Assembly: GCF_019049855.1 (NCBI RefSeq)
Contig: NZ_JAHLSY010000011.1
Location: 27,278-91,277 of the forward strand
Direction: 5' to 3'
Length of the DNA stretch: 64,000 nucleotides
Source: Hydrogenophilus thiooxidans
Lineage (GTDB): Bacteria; Pseudomonadota; Gammaproteobacteria; Burkholderiales; Rhodocyclaceae
The translations under genes were made by a program, and so were the position numbers. A model generated the notes under the pieces. That model was not told the origin of the DNA, did no database searches, and was given only the letters and a program-made list of their open reading frames with translations. Below are positions 18,369 to 26,406 of the stretch, piece by piece. Numbering within the stretch: position 1 is the stretch's first letter; each line of letters starts with the position of its first letter.

Positions 18369-19180
18369 ACCGTTTCGTCCCCAGTAATCTGGTCGTTTTG
18401 CGCCGTGACGTGCTTTGCGCCGCGAGCGCGCTCCTGGAAGAGCAGGTTCGGGCTAGCCAGGCCTTCTCGGCAATCGCCAAGACGCTTCACCGCGTTCACG
18501 GGGAACTGGCCAATTCGCTTGCGGAATTGGCTGGGAGAGCCGATGCGGACCTTACCGTTCGGCAATTGGCCAGACGGTGCCAAACGCTGAGAACGACTCT
18601 TGCGCTCGTCGAGCAACACTATCAGGCCGATGTCGTCCGGCAGCGCGATGCGTTGCGCGCCCTTCTTGCGGCGTTCAACGAAAGCAGCAAAGTGCTGGCG
18701 CAGACGTTGGTAGAAAAGGATCTTCTCGATCGCCACCGGATGGTGCTCGAGCGGGTTGTCCTCTCCTACGAACGGGTGATCAACTGGCTGCCCTTCATCG
18801 AAGAGGTGCTCAAGGAGTTTCACGCGATTTTTCCGTTCGACCTCTTTTTCGTCGCGTTTGCGGAAAAGCATGGGTTGACCGCGCACCTCTTCTACCCAGG
18901 GCGACCCACAGCGGCACAGCGATCCGATCTGGAACCACAACTCGTGCGCGAACTCCTTGCGCGTTTGAACCAACCGTTTGATGCCGCTGTCGACCTGGCG
19001 GTCCATTACCTGGATTGGACGCCGTGGTTTGGGATCGCGACAGCGCAATGCTATCAATTGCTCACCGAGAAGGTGCCCGATCATCGCTCAGGACTGGCCG
19101 GTATTCTTGGTGTTGGCTTTGGTTCTCCACATGCTCGAGTACGAGATCGGTCGCAGCGAACGGCACCAGCATGCGTTTAG
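18365..19180 (+). pseudogene. GGDEF-EAL gene, 5' part (sensor region) before a frameshift
   Basis: A GTG at 18365 overlapping the ODP stop, with GGGAGA upstream, opens a frame encoding about 245 residues of a mainly helical sensor region (LEEQVRASQAFSAIAKTLH, then a GAF-like part around FPFDLFFVAFAEKHGL). At about 19075-19130 the frame reaches VPDHRSGLAGIL, where a GGDEF domain normally starts (D-x-LTGL), and then becomes meaningless and stops at 19180. The rest of the GGDEF domain continues in the next frame. Joining the two needs a +1 (or -2) shift between about 19085 and 19130. No slippery heptamer or stimulatory hairpin is obvious, so a mutation or a sequencing error is more likely than programmed frameshifting. 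Confidence 0.7.
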
Positions 19181-20387
19181 CCTCATCATGATCGATCTCG
19201 ACGATTTCAAGGAGATCAACGACACCTACGGTCACCCCGCAGGTGACCTGGCGCTCACAGAGCTTGCGAACGTGCTCCAGGCGCAAGTTCGGCAAGGCGA
19301 CCTCGCTTGCCGGATTGGCGGCGATGAGTTCATCTTGTTGCTTCCCGAAACGCCGCTGGAGGGTGCTAAGGCGCTCGCGCGCAAACTCTGTGATCGGTTG
19401 CGCGCCCATCGTTATTTCTATCAAGGGACCTCATTTCATGTGACCTGTTCACTGGGCATTGTGAGCTACCCGCAAGACGGAAAGTCGGTCCATGAACTCC
19501 TAGCGCACGCCGATCTGGCTACCTATGAGGCAAAACGGCGAGGAAAAGACGAAATCTGCGCTTATGACGACCTCAAAACGCGCCGGACGGGCGGCGCTTT
19601 GACGCGTGACTCCCTTACCGAGCAGCGCAGCGAGGTGGAAGCGCTTCGCGAAGCGCTCGCCGAGCGACGCATTGTTCCGTTTTTTCAACCGATCGTCGAT
19701 ATGGCAAGCGGTCAGGTGGTTGCGTTCGAGGTGCTCGCCCGCCTCATCCCGTCGGTAGGCGACCCGATCCCAGCAGGACGGTTCATCACGGTAATCGAAA
19801 AATATGGTTTGGGACGCGAACTCGACCGCCAGATCATTGCAGCAGCGCTCGCGGCGTTGCGTGACTTTCCAGGGGAAAAACCCACCCTTTTTCTCAACCT
19901 ATCGGTACAGGAGATCCAAAACCGCAACGTGCTCGGTTTTGCGGCACGCCTTTGCCACCACTGGGGGCTGGATCCCGGCCGCATCGTCTTCGAGCTCTTG
20001 GAGCGGCACGCTGTCGACGATCTCGAGAAGATGCGCCAGTTCATCCGGCAATTGCGCAAAAGAGGGTTCCGGTTTGCGCTCGACGACTTTGGCAGCGGCT
20101 ACAACAGCCTGCACTATCTGCGGGAACTGGAGCTCGATTTCGTCAAGATCGACGGCGCGTTCGTGCGGGGCATGCAAACGTCGCGCATCGACGAGGCGCT
20201 GGTGCGTAACCTCTCCAATCTCTGTGCGGATCTCGGCATGCAGACGGTAGCGGAATTCGTCGAAAATGAGGAAATGTTTGCCATGTTGCAGAAGATGGGG
20301 ATCACCCATGCGCAGGGTTACTACCTCGGTTTGCCGCTGCCTCGCCTGCCGGTGGTAGAATCGCCACCGCGCACTGGCTCCCCGTAG
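19131..20387 (+). pseudogene. GGDEF-EAL gene, 3' part (cyclic-di-GMP synthesis/breakdown domains)
   Basis: In the shifted frame the protein resumes at MLEYEIGRSERHQHAFSLIM and runs through an intact GGDEF domain (IDLDDFKEINDTYGHPAGD; active site RIGGDEFILLLPE) and an EAL domain: FEVLARL at the EAL position, NLSVQEIQ, FELLERHAV, LDDFGSGYNSLHYL, VKIDGAFV, AEFVENEEM and QGYYLGLPLPR. The key EAL glutamates, Asp-Asp and Lys are present, so both activities look possible. The frame is open upstream to about 18978, but homology begins near 19100. The stop TAG at 20385-20387 lies inside the tRNA-Arg gene. If the frameshift is an assembly error, 18365-20387 is a single normal gene of about 673 codons. 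Confidence 0.75.
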
Positions 20388-20449
20388 TTCAATGGACAGA
20401 ACGAGCGCCTCCTAAGCGCTAGATCCAGGTTCGATTCCTGGCGGGGGGA
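20378..20449 (+). tRNA. tRNA-Arg (anticodon CCT)
   Basis: A full cloverleaf is visible: acceptor strands 20378-20384 (CTCCCCG) and 20442-20448 (CGGGGGG) pair over seven positions with one G-U; the D arm follows GTTCAATGGAC; the anticodon stem AGCGC/GCGCT encloses the seven-base loop CTCCTAA with anticodon CCT; the T arm is CCAGG-TTCGATT-CCTGG. The discriminator is A and CCA is not encoded. It reads the rare AGG arginine codon. Its first ten bases overlap the end of the GGDEF-EAL frame. Confidence 0.95.
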
Positions 20450-20483
20450 CGAAAGTGGCTATGAAAAAACATCAAAAAACCCC

Positions 20484-20510
20484 TCAACTTTTCCAACCGT
20501 GTGCCGATAA
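20484..20510 (+). promoter_or_regulatory. Sigma-28 (FliA) flagellar promoter
   Basis: GCCGATAA at 20503-20510 is an exact match to the sigma-28 -10 element. Exactly 11 bp upstream lies TCAACTTT (20484-20491), matching the -35 consensus TAAAGTTT at six of eight positions. It points at the chemoreceptor gene starting 49 bp downstream, which is a classical late flagellar-class gene. Confidence 0.85.
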
Positions 20511-20558
20511 CCCAATTAGAATTGCAAAAGTTCGGGCATCCAACCAAAGGGGGAAACG

Positions 20559-22175
20559 ATGCGCGTCAACCAGCCTGTAACCCAGCGTGAATACCCGGTG
20601 CGCGACGACTGCGCGATCATCAGCCACACCGACGAAAAGGGTCGCATCACCTATTTCAACAAAGATTTTCTGGAGTATTGCGGCTTTGCCCCCGAAGAGT
20701 TGATGGGGCAGCCCCACAACATCATTCGGCACCCCGATATGCCGCCCGAAGCGTTTCGCGACCTCTGGGCCACTTTGAAAGCGGGGCGGCCGTGGCAGGG
20801 ATTGGTGAAGAACCGGCGCAAAGATGGCGACCATTACTGGGTCAAGGCTACCGCAACCCCGAAACCGGGGGGGGGTTATATGAGCGTGCGGATGAAGCCC
20901 ACGCGCGAAGAGGTTCAAGCCGCGGATGAACTCTACGCGCGGATGCGCGCCGGGGAAAAGATCGCACTCGAAGGGGGTAAAGTCCGCGCAGGCGCCATCA
21001 CCCGCTTTTTGCGGCGCATTACCCTCAAGCAGCGGGTCGTACTCCTCATGCTCTTTCCGGTGATCGGTTTTGGGTTGTTGTTGGGTCTAGAGTGGTATGA
21101 ATACGGGCAACCGTCGCTGCTTTCTTTTCTATTCACGCTCCTTGGTGTGGTCGTGACGCTGACGGTCGGTGGGTGGACGGTCAGCCGCCTCTCGCACGGT
21201 TTTGCCGAAGCGCAGCGCATCGCCCGTGCGGTGGCAAACGGCGAACTCAAAGTCGAGTTCGACGACATGGGGCGGGACGAGCTCGGCGAACTCTTCGACG
21301 CGTTTCAGATCATGCGCAACCGCCTCTTCGAATTGGTCTTTACGCTCCAGCAACAGCTCAAAGCGGTGCAGGAAGCGCAGCACGCGGCAGAGTCCTCTGC
21401 GCAAGCGATTGCCGCCAGCGCGCACCAACAGGCCGAAAATACCCAGGCGATTGCTGCTTCGGTGTCGCAGAACACCGCTTCCGCTCAAAAAATTGCCGAA
21501 CACGCTACCGTTACGGCCAAAGCGGCCGTTGCGGCGCAGCAGGCGGTCGACAACGGTGCGCGAGTCGTTCACCGTGCCGCCGACGAGATCGCGCGTATCG
21601 CCCTTTCCGTCCGAACGTCGGCAGCGAATCTCACTAAGCTCGAAGGCATTGCAGGTGAAATCGGCCAGATCATCCAGACGATCCGCGAAATCGCCGATCA
21701 AACCAATCTGTTGGCACTGAACGCCGCGATCGAAGCGGCGCGCGCAGGCGAACAGGGGCGCGGTTTTGCGGTAGTCGCCGACGAGGTGCGGAAACTTGCC
21801 GAGCGCACCGCGAAAGCAACGCTCGAGATCGGGACGATGATCGAACGCATTCAGGAAGAGACGCGCGTCTCGGTAACCAGCATGCAGGAGGGGGTGGCGC
21901 TCGTTGAAAAAGGGGCGGATAGTGCCCACGAAGCGGGGAACTCGGTCGAGGAGATCAAGCGGGAAGCCGAAAAGGTGATCTCCGCTGCGCAGGAGATTCA
22001 GCGGGCGATGCACGACGAGCTCGAAGCGCTGCGCGAAATCGAAACGCACGCCAAGCAGATTGCCGAAGGCAGTCAACTGGTCGAGGAAAAAGCGCAAACT
22101 GTCGTTGCAGCCGCAGGCCAGGTGGGACGCGCGACGCAGCAGGTGATCAACACCGCTTCGCTCTTCAAAACGTAG
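20559..22175 (+). CDS. Aer-like PAS methyl-accepting chemotaxis protein
   Basis: A 538-aa membrane chemoreceptor. Residues about 10-120 are a PAS domain ([33 protein letters not shown]), the Aer-type fold that holds FAD and senses redox or oxygen indirectly. Two close hydrophobic segments follow (about 165-185 and 190-215) with no periplasmic domain, then a HAMP region (about 215-265) and a long cytoplasmic coiled coil with the signalling tip [20 protein letters not shown] and [17 protein letters not shown]. There is no C-terminal CheR pentapeptide. GGGGG precedes the ATG. Expression is probably flagellar (sigma-28 promoter). An energy-taxis receptor next to an oxygen-sensor/c-di-GMP pair is functionally sensible. 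Confidence 0.93.
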   Translation: MRVNQPVTQREYPVRDDCAIISHTDEKGRITYFNKDFLEYCGFAPEELMGQPHNIIRHPDMPPEAFRDLWATLKAGRPWQGLVKNRRKDGDHYWVKATATPKPGGGYMSVRMKPTREEVQAADELYARMRAGEKIALEGGKVRAGAITRFLRRITLKQRVVLLMLFPVIGFGLLLGLEWYEYGQPSLLSFLFTLLGVVVTLTVGGWTVSRLSHGFAEAQRIARAVANGELKVEFDDMGRDELGELFDAFQIMRNRLFELVFTLQQQLKAVQEAQHAAESSAQAIAASAHQQAENTQAIAASVSQNTASAQKIAEHATVTAKAAVAAQQAVDNGARVVHRAADEIARIALSVRTSAANLTKLEGIAGEIGQIIQTIREIADQTNLLALNAAIEAARAGEQGRGFAVVADEVRKLAERTAKATLEIGTMIERIQEETRVSVTSMQEGVALVEKGADSAHEAGNSVEEIKREAEKVISAAQEIQRAMHDELEALREIETHAKQIAEGSQLVEEKAQTVVAAAGQVGRATQQVINTASLFKT

Positions 22176-22614
22176 GCAGCGTTCCGAACCGTGTTTGCCA
22201 TCGTTGCCAAAAGGCGTCGGGTACCGGCGCCTTTTCCCGTTTCGCGTAGTCGAAGGTGACGACACCGTGTTTGCCCCGCGCCACTTCGCGCCCGCTCGCT
22301 GATTCCGTCAATTGCCAAACCAGGTCGAAACCGTAGCGATGGGGGTCGGCGATGCCCATCGCGCAGAGCAGCCGTTCGCCATGAAACGCTTCGCTGCGGT
22401 ACTGCGCCGCCACGTCCGCGAGGATGATCCCTGCGCCGCCAATGTCTACCTGGGAAAAGCCCAACTCGGCCAAAAGCCTGCAGCGCGCTTCCGCGACCAG
22501 CCCCAAGAGCCGTGCATTGTCGAGGTGCTGCCCTTCGTTGATGTGTTCGATGTAGATCATGAGTTCGGTGACGAACGGCAGATGTTCGGGTAGGGCGATC
22601 TTGATGCGTGCCAT
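22165..22614 (-). CDS. Hotdog-fold acyl-CoA thioesterase (4HBT family)
   Basis: A 149-aa single-domain hotdog protein starting [17 protein letters not shown]. The [19 protein letters not shown] helix and the strand [25 protein letters not shown] are typical of 4-hydroxybenzoyl-CoA-thioesterase-like YbgC proteins, which cleave short or branched acyl-CoAs. The usual catalytic Asp near the N-terminus (HxxY/D) is represented by [12 protein letters not shown]. The reading frame extends upstream to 22752, but that part would cover the next gene's promoter and is rejected. Tail-to-tail 11-bp overlap with the chemoreceptor gene. Confidence 0.78.
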   Translation of the reverse strand: MARIKIALPEHLPFVTELMIYIEHINEGQHLDNARLLGLVAEARCRLLAELGFSQVDIGGAGIILADVAAQYRSEAFHGERLLCAMGIADPHRYGFDLVWQLTESASGREVARGKHGVVTFDYAKREKAPVPDAFWQRWQTRFGTLPTF

Positions 22615-22688
22615 GATGTGTGTAACCCATTCGTATCGGAACCTGGAAAGCCAATGATGATAACAGGAAAGCGCTGTACCACTTTTCC

Positions 22689-22716
22689 TTGCCGCACAGG
22701 CTGGCCGCGCTATAAT
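22689..22716 (+). promoter_or_regulatory. Sigma-70 promoter of the CRP/FNR-family regulator
   Basis: TTGCCG (22689-22694) and a perfect TATAAT (22711-22716) are separated by 16 bp, giving a start near 22723. This rules out the ATG at 22715, which overlaps the -10, and supports translation from 22751. No FNR box is seen here, so the regulator seems to be made constitutively. Confidence 0.75.
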
Positions 22717-22750
22717 GGATGTGGTGCTAACCCCAATCGAACCGGTGTCC

Positions 22751-23464
22751 ATGCCGAAAACGATCGCGCTCCTGCGAAACGTGCCGCTTTTCTCGTTGCT
22801 CGAGGATGAGACTCTGACCCAGGTGGCTGAGGCAGCACAACCCGTAGCCCTGGAACGGGATCAGGTCCTCTTTTTCCGCGGCGACGCTTCGCGGGGGTTC
22901 TACGTGGTCGTGCAAGGGCGGATCAAACTCTATATCGACGGGCCGAATGGCGTGGAAAAGGTGATCGAAACGGTAGGGCCCGGCGGTACCTTCGGCGAAG
23001 CGGTGATGTTTCTGCGCCAGCCTTACCCAGTAAACACCGCCGCGCTGACACCGGCAGAAGTGCTTTTCATCCCGCGCGATGTGATCGAACGGTTGCTCGA
23101 CGCGAATCGCGATTTCTGCCAACGGATGCTCGCCGGGATGGCGATGCGGTTGCGATCCCTCATCCACGATATCGAAACCTATTCGGTCTGTTCGGCAACC
23201 CAGCGCGTGATCGGTTACCTCCTGCAATTACTGCCGGAAGCAGGGGTGGCGACCAACGATGGCCCCATCTTGCTCGAATTGCCGGTGCAAAAATATGTGT
23301 TGGCCTCTCGCCTCAACCTGAAGCCAGAGACGCTCTCAAGGGTCTTTTCTGATCTGGCTGCCGAAGGTCTGTTACGCACCAGCGGGCGAAAAGTGTGGAT
23401 TTTGGATTTGGAAGGACTGCGCGCCTTTGCGCCCCAAGAGGCGTTCTTGCCGCCTTGCCGCTGA
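22751..23464 (+). CDS. CRP/FNR-family transcription regulator, DNR-like
   Basis: A 237-aa regulator with a cyclic-nucleotide-type beta-roll (FYVVVQGRIKLYIDGPNG, GGTFGEAVMFL) , a dimer helix with IHDIETYSV, and a winged helix (YVLASRLNLKPETLSRVFSDLAAEG). It lacks the N-terminal cysteine cluster of FNR. The FGEAVMF and IETxS segments and the recognition helix with PETLSRV resemble DNR, the heme-dependent NO regulator of denitrification, whose target is TTGAY-N4-RTCAA. Four such boxes lie within 20 kb. The E and R of the recognition helix that contact the FNR half-site (E..SR) are present. Function as the local denitrification regulator is inferred from class and context. Confidence 0.82.
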   Translation: MPKTIALLRNVPLFSLLEDETLTQVAEAAQPVALERDQVLFFRGDASRGFYVVVQGRIKLYIDGPNGVEKVIETVGPGGTFGEAVMFLRQPYPVNTAALTPAEVLFIPRDVIERLLDANRDFCQRMLAGMAMRLRSLIHDIETYSVCSATQRVIGYLLQLLPEAGVATNDGPILLELPVQKYVLASRLNLKPETLSRVFSDLAAEGLLRTSGRKVWILDLEGLRAFAPQEAFLPPCR

Positions 23465-23466
23465 CT

Positions 23467-23611
23467 CTGATGACGCCAAAGTTCTGCCAGCGGTGTCCAT
23501 TGGTCACCCAAGAGGTCTTGCACACTGCGCGCGACACTGGATGGATCGAAAAGTGTCCCATAAGCGTCGAAAACACACGCAGCAATTCCGTGCAGGCGTT
23601 TGGGGGGGCAT
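23467..23611 (-). pseudogene. Remnant of a haloacid dehalogenase type II (HAD) gene, N-terminal fragment
   Basis: On the reverse strand about 45 codons encode HGIAACVFDAYGTLFDP, the HAD motif I with its Asp nucleophile, followed by LLGDQWTPLAELWRHQ, which matches the start of type II haloacid dehalogenases. Homology stops at about 23467, right where the regulator gene ends, and the remaining 180 residues of a normal enzyme are missing. The only nearby ATG (23611) is out of frame by one base at a run of seven C. So this is a broken leftover. The 315-bp stretch 23465-23779 holds this remnant, a possible 29-aa reading frame, and nothing else recognised. Confidence 0.6.
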
Positions 23612-23647
23612 GGCGTTCGTCTCCTTGAGCGATCGTTCAAGGAGATT

Positions 23648-23737
23648 TTACACAACCAACGCGACTAGGAAGAAAAACGCAAAAATGCCGTCGATCTTCT
23701 GCGTTAAGCTTCCAGGGATGCGCTGTAGCAACGACAT
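23648..23737 (-). CDS. Possible 29-aa membrane peptide downstream of norD
   Basis: After the norD stop, the same frame reopens and an ATG at 23737 gives MSLLQRIPGSLTQKIDGIFA followed by the hydrophobic run FFFLVALVV and a stop. It would be a single-span peptide with a short charged N-terminus. No good ribosome site precedes the ATG, and codons just upstream (IGAFALLTLTR) are also hydrophobic, so it could instead be the tail of a decayed larger membrane protein. No family recognised. Confidence 0.25.
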   Translation of the reverse strand: MSLLQRIPGSLTQKIDGIFAFFFLVALVV

Positions 23738-23779
23738 GCGGGTCAAAGTAAGGAGGGCGAACGCGCCGATTGTGGCCGC

Positions 23780-25621
23780 TTATAAACCTTCGGTCAAGAG
23801 GGCGTAGATTTTCGGAAGCCGTTCGGCAAGCGTCGCCATGCGGGGGATGAGCAGGTAGCCAGATTGACCGAAGAGATAGGGGAGGTAGTCCGATGCGTCT
23901 TTGTCGATGGTGAGGCAGAATGGGCGTACGCCCGCACGTTTGGCCTCACTGATCGCCATGCGGCAATCTTCGATCGCATAACGTCCTTCGTAGCCGTCGA
24001 GGTCGTTCGGTTTTCCGTCGGAAAGGATCAACAGCAGGCGCAAACTGTGGGGTTGCTGTTCCAGCTGCCGAACAGCGGCACGTATCGCCGCGCCCATTCG
24101 CGTGTAGTAACCGGGTGTGATCGCTGCGATGCGCGCACGTACCGAGTCGGTTCGTCGTTCAGAAAAGCGTTTGAGCCAATGGAACAAGATCTCTGAGCGG
24201 CGGCGCGAAGAAAACGTGGCGATCGCGTAATCGTCGCCCGTGGCCGCGATCGCTTCGGAAAAGACCCACAGGGTGTCGCGGATGAGGTCGATTACCCGAA
24301 GGTCGTCGGACGCATGGGCATCGGTAGAAAGGGAGGTATCGGCCAAAAGCAGCGTCGCGATATCCCGGTGGTGGGCGCGCTTAGCCAGATAGAGACCGCG
24401 GTCGGCTTCCGCAAACCCTGCGATCCGATCCGCGCGAAAACGGACAAACCGCTCCAGGTCGAGTTCGTCACCGTCGGGTTGCCCCGTCAAAGTGACGCGT
24501 ATGGGGGCAAGCAGTTCGAGCTGGGCGCGCAGACGGCGAATCGTGCGCCGAAGCTGTTCCGGAATTTCGGCGGTAGCGTTGTCACTGGGTGGTGTTTTTA
24601 TGACAACACGACAAAAGTTTTCCCGATAGGATTGGCTGCGGTAATCCCATTCGGGAAGGAGAAGCTCGCCGTGTAGTGTCTCGTCCGATTCGGTGCCCGG
24701 TGCGGTCTCGACTTCCAGGCGAACCCGCGCGGCAACCCGTTCGTCGTCATCGGCGAAATGGAGCGTGTCGAGTGTCTCGGCGGCGCGACTGGGGTCCTCT
24801 TCCGGTTCGTCATCTTGCGAGCGATTCACTTTGACATATTCCGCCCAGGAGAGGAGACTTTCTGCCCGGAAGACGAGCAGCATTCCGTGCTCTTCTTTTG
24901 GCGCGTCGGTGCGTTCGGCGCGTAGCGTTCTCTGCTGCGATTCCGCGTCGCGCGCGTTCGCATCCGAGGCCGCGTCGCGATGCTTTTTCGCTTCGGGCGG
25001 TGCCGCAGGATCTTCCAGAAACCAGAGCCACACCGGAAATGGTGCCTTTTTGCTACGATTGGGCTCTGGAAACGAAGTGAGTGCCCCGGGAGTGGTGAGC
25101 GCGAGCCGAATGGCGTTTTCCACTTCCGCTTCGGCAGGGGGAAGTCGTGCCGGATCGGGTCGGTATGCGATCAGAGCATGGACCAGTCGCCGATAGCGCG
25201 CTTCCCACGCCGGAAAGCGCGCTAGGGCAACGACCGTAGCCCGTTGATTGGCAAGCCAAATGGGTTCGCCTTTCGGGACATAATGGGCAGCAGCCAGGGC
25301 CAACCAGAAATAGGCGTCGCGGTTGAGCGTCGCGTCGGGAAACCAGTCGATCGTCGCCGGGAGGTAGCACGCGTCTTGACCGATCATGGGTGGGGCGGTG
25401 CGATCGCCGACACCCGCGATCCGCTCGACGAGGCGTCGCCGGTGATGACTTTGGCGCCGCACCGCCGGTTTGAGGACGCGCGCAGGGATCCCGCCGCAGC
25501 CCCGATAAAAAACCGCAAGCGGGCGCACCCAATCGCTGAGCGCGACCGCCGCTTCCGGATGGTTGCGCACGGCGACCCGCGTGATCCAGCGATCCCAGAG
25601 TGTGCCGATCCACTCTTCCAT
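23780..25621 (-). CDS. norD: NorD, nitric oxide reductase activation protein (VWA domain)
   Basis: A 613-aa cytosolic protein needed to activate cNOR. The C-terminal third is a von Willebrand A domain with the MIDAS start LLADTSLSTD, followed by SRRRSEILFHWLKRF and LLLILSDGKPNDLDGYEGRYAIEDC, a block highly characteristic of NorD. The N-terminal part is poorly conserved, and a low-complexity charged stretch lies in the middle (AKKHRDAASDANARDAES region). Length is close to the usual 630-640. GAAGGA lies before its ATG, and it starts 8 bp after norQ. NorQ (AAA+) and NorD act together, probably inserting iron at the FeB site of NorB. Confidence 0.93.
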   Translation of the reverse strand: MEEWIGTLWDRWITRVAVRNHPEAAVALSDWVRPLAVFYRGCGGIPARVLKPAVRRQSHHRRRLVERIAGVGDRTAPPMIGQDACYLPATIDWFPDATLNRDAYFWLALAAAHYVPKGEPIWLANQRATVVALARFPAWEARYRRLVHALIAYRPDPARLPPAEAEVENAIRLALTTPGALTSFPEPNRSKKAPFPVWLWFLEDPAAPPEAKKHRDAASDANARDAESQQRTLRAERTDAPKEEHGMLLVFRAESLLSWAEYVKVNRSQDDEPEEDPSRAAETLDTLHFADDDERVAARVRLEVETAPGTESDETLHGELLLPEWDYRSQSYRENFCRVVIKTPPSDNATAEIPEQLRRTIRRLRAQLELLAPIRVTLTGQPDGDELDLERFVRFRADRIAGFAEADRGLYLAKRAHHRDIATLLLADTSLSTDAHASDDLRVIDLIRDTLWVFSEAIAATGDDYAIATFSSRRRSEILFHWLKRFSERRTDSVRARIAAITPGYYTRMGAAIRAAVRQLEQQPHSLRLLLILSDGKPNDLDGYEGRYAIEDCRMAISEAKRAGVRPFCLTIDKDASDYLPYLFGQSGYLLIPRMATLAERLPKIYALLTEGL

Positions 25622-25629
25622 CGCAACCG

Positions 25630-26406
25630 TTATCCTTCGAAAACGGAGCGCACGATCTCTTCCAAGCCGAGCGCGATTTCGCGTTCATCGGTAAGCGCTT
25701 CGATGATCGCGGCGTTGCACGCAACGAGTGGTTCGACGCCACTCGCAATCAAGCGGGCGGCATAGACGAGCATGCGTGTCGAGATCACCTCTTCCAAATC
25801 GATTTGCTTGAGACCGCGAATCGCCTGCGCCAAATGGACCAGCTTTTGTGCGACCCAAGGTTCGCAACCCGTCTCGGCAATGAGGATTGCACGCTCGTTT
25901 TCGGGTAAGGGAAAATCGAAGCGCAGCGCGACGAAGCGTTGCCGGGTAGAGGGTTTCAGCCCTTTGAGGAAATTTTGATATCCAGGGTTATAGGAGACCA
26001 CCAACATGAACGTTGGTGGCGCGGTCAGATGCTCTCCGGTGCGTTCCAAGAAGAGTTCACGGCGATGGTCGGCGAGCGGATGGAGCACCACGGTGACGTC
26101 CTTACGCGCTTCGACCACTTCGTCCAGATAGCAGATCCCCCCTTCGCGTACCGCGCGGGTCAATGGACCGTCTTGCCAGACCGTTTCGTCGCCACGTATG
26201 AGAAAGCGGCCCACCAGATCGGCAGCGGTGAGGTCGTCGTGACACGCTACGGTATAGAGCGGGACGCCCAAGCGTTCCGCCATATAAGCGACGAAGCGGG
26301 TTTTGCCCACACCGGTTGGTCCTTTGATCAGCACGGGGAGCTGGTTCGCGAACGCCTTTTCAAAGAGGGCGATTTCGTTGCCTTGGGGGTGGTAGTGGAT
26401 GCTCAT
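25630..26406 (-). CDS. norQ: NorQ, MoxR-type AAA+ ATPase for NO reductase maturation
   Basis: A 258-aa CbbQ/NirQ/NorQ ATPase. Walker A GPTGVGKT is at 29-36, Walker B is in ICYLDEVVEARKD, sensor 1 in LVVSYNPGYQNF and the arginine-finger region in PSTRQRFVALRFDFPLP. It works with the VWA protein NorD encoded directly downstream. Its ATG overlaps the nirE stop by 4 bp, giving a nirE-norQ-norD operon behind the DNR-type promoter at 27259-27300. Confidence 0.95.
   Translation of the reverse strand: MSIHYHPQGNEIALFEKAFANQLPVLIKGPTGVGKTRFVAYMAERLGVPLYTVACHDDLTAADLVGRFLIRGDETVWQDGPLTRAVREGGICYLDEVVEARKDVTVVLHPLADHRRELFLERTGEHLTAPPTFMLVVSYNPGYQNFLKGLKPSTRQRFVALRFDFPLPENERAILIAETGCEPWVAQKLVHLAQAIRGLKQIDLEEVISTRMLVYAARLIASGVEPLVACNAAIIEALTDEREIALGLEEIVRSVFEG

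Noticed and set aside
19075..19135. Programmed frameshifting in the GGDEF-EAL gene
   Set aside because: No slippery heptamer, internal Shine-Dalgarno or strong hairpin at the switch; mutation or read error is simpler.
22715..22750. ATG at 22715 as the start of the CRP/FNR-family regulator
   Set aside because: It overlaps the perfect TATAAT of the gene's own promoter and so cannot be on the transcript.
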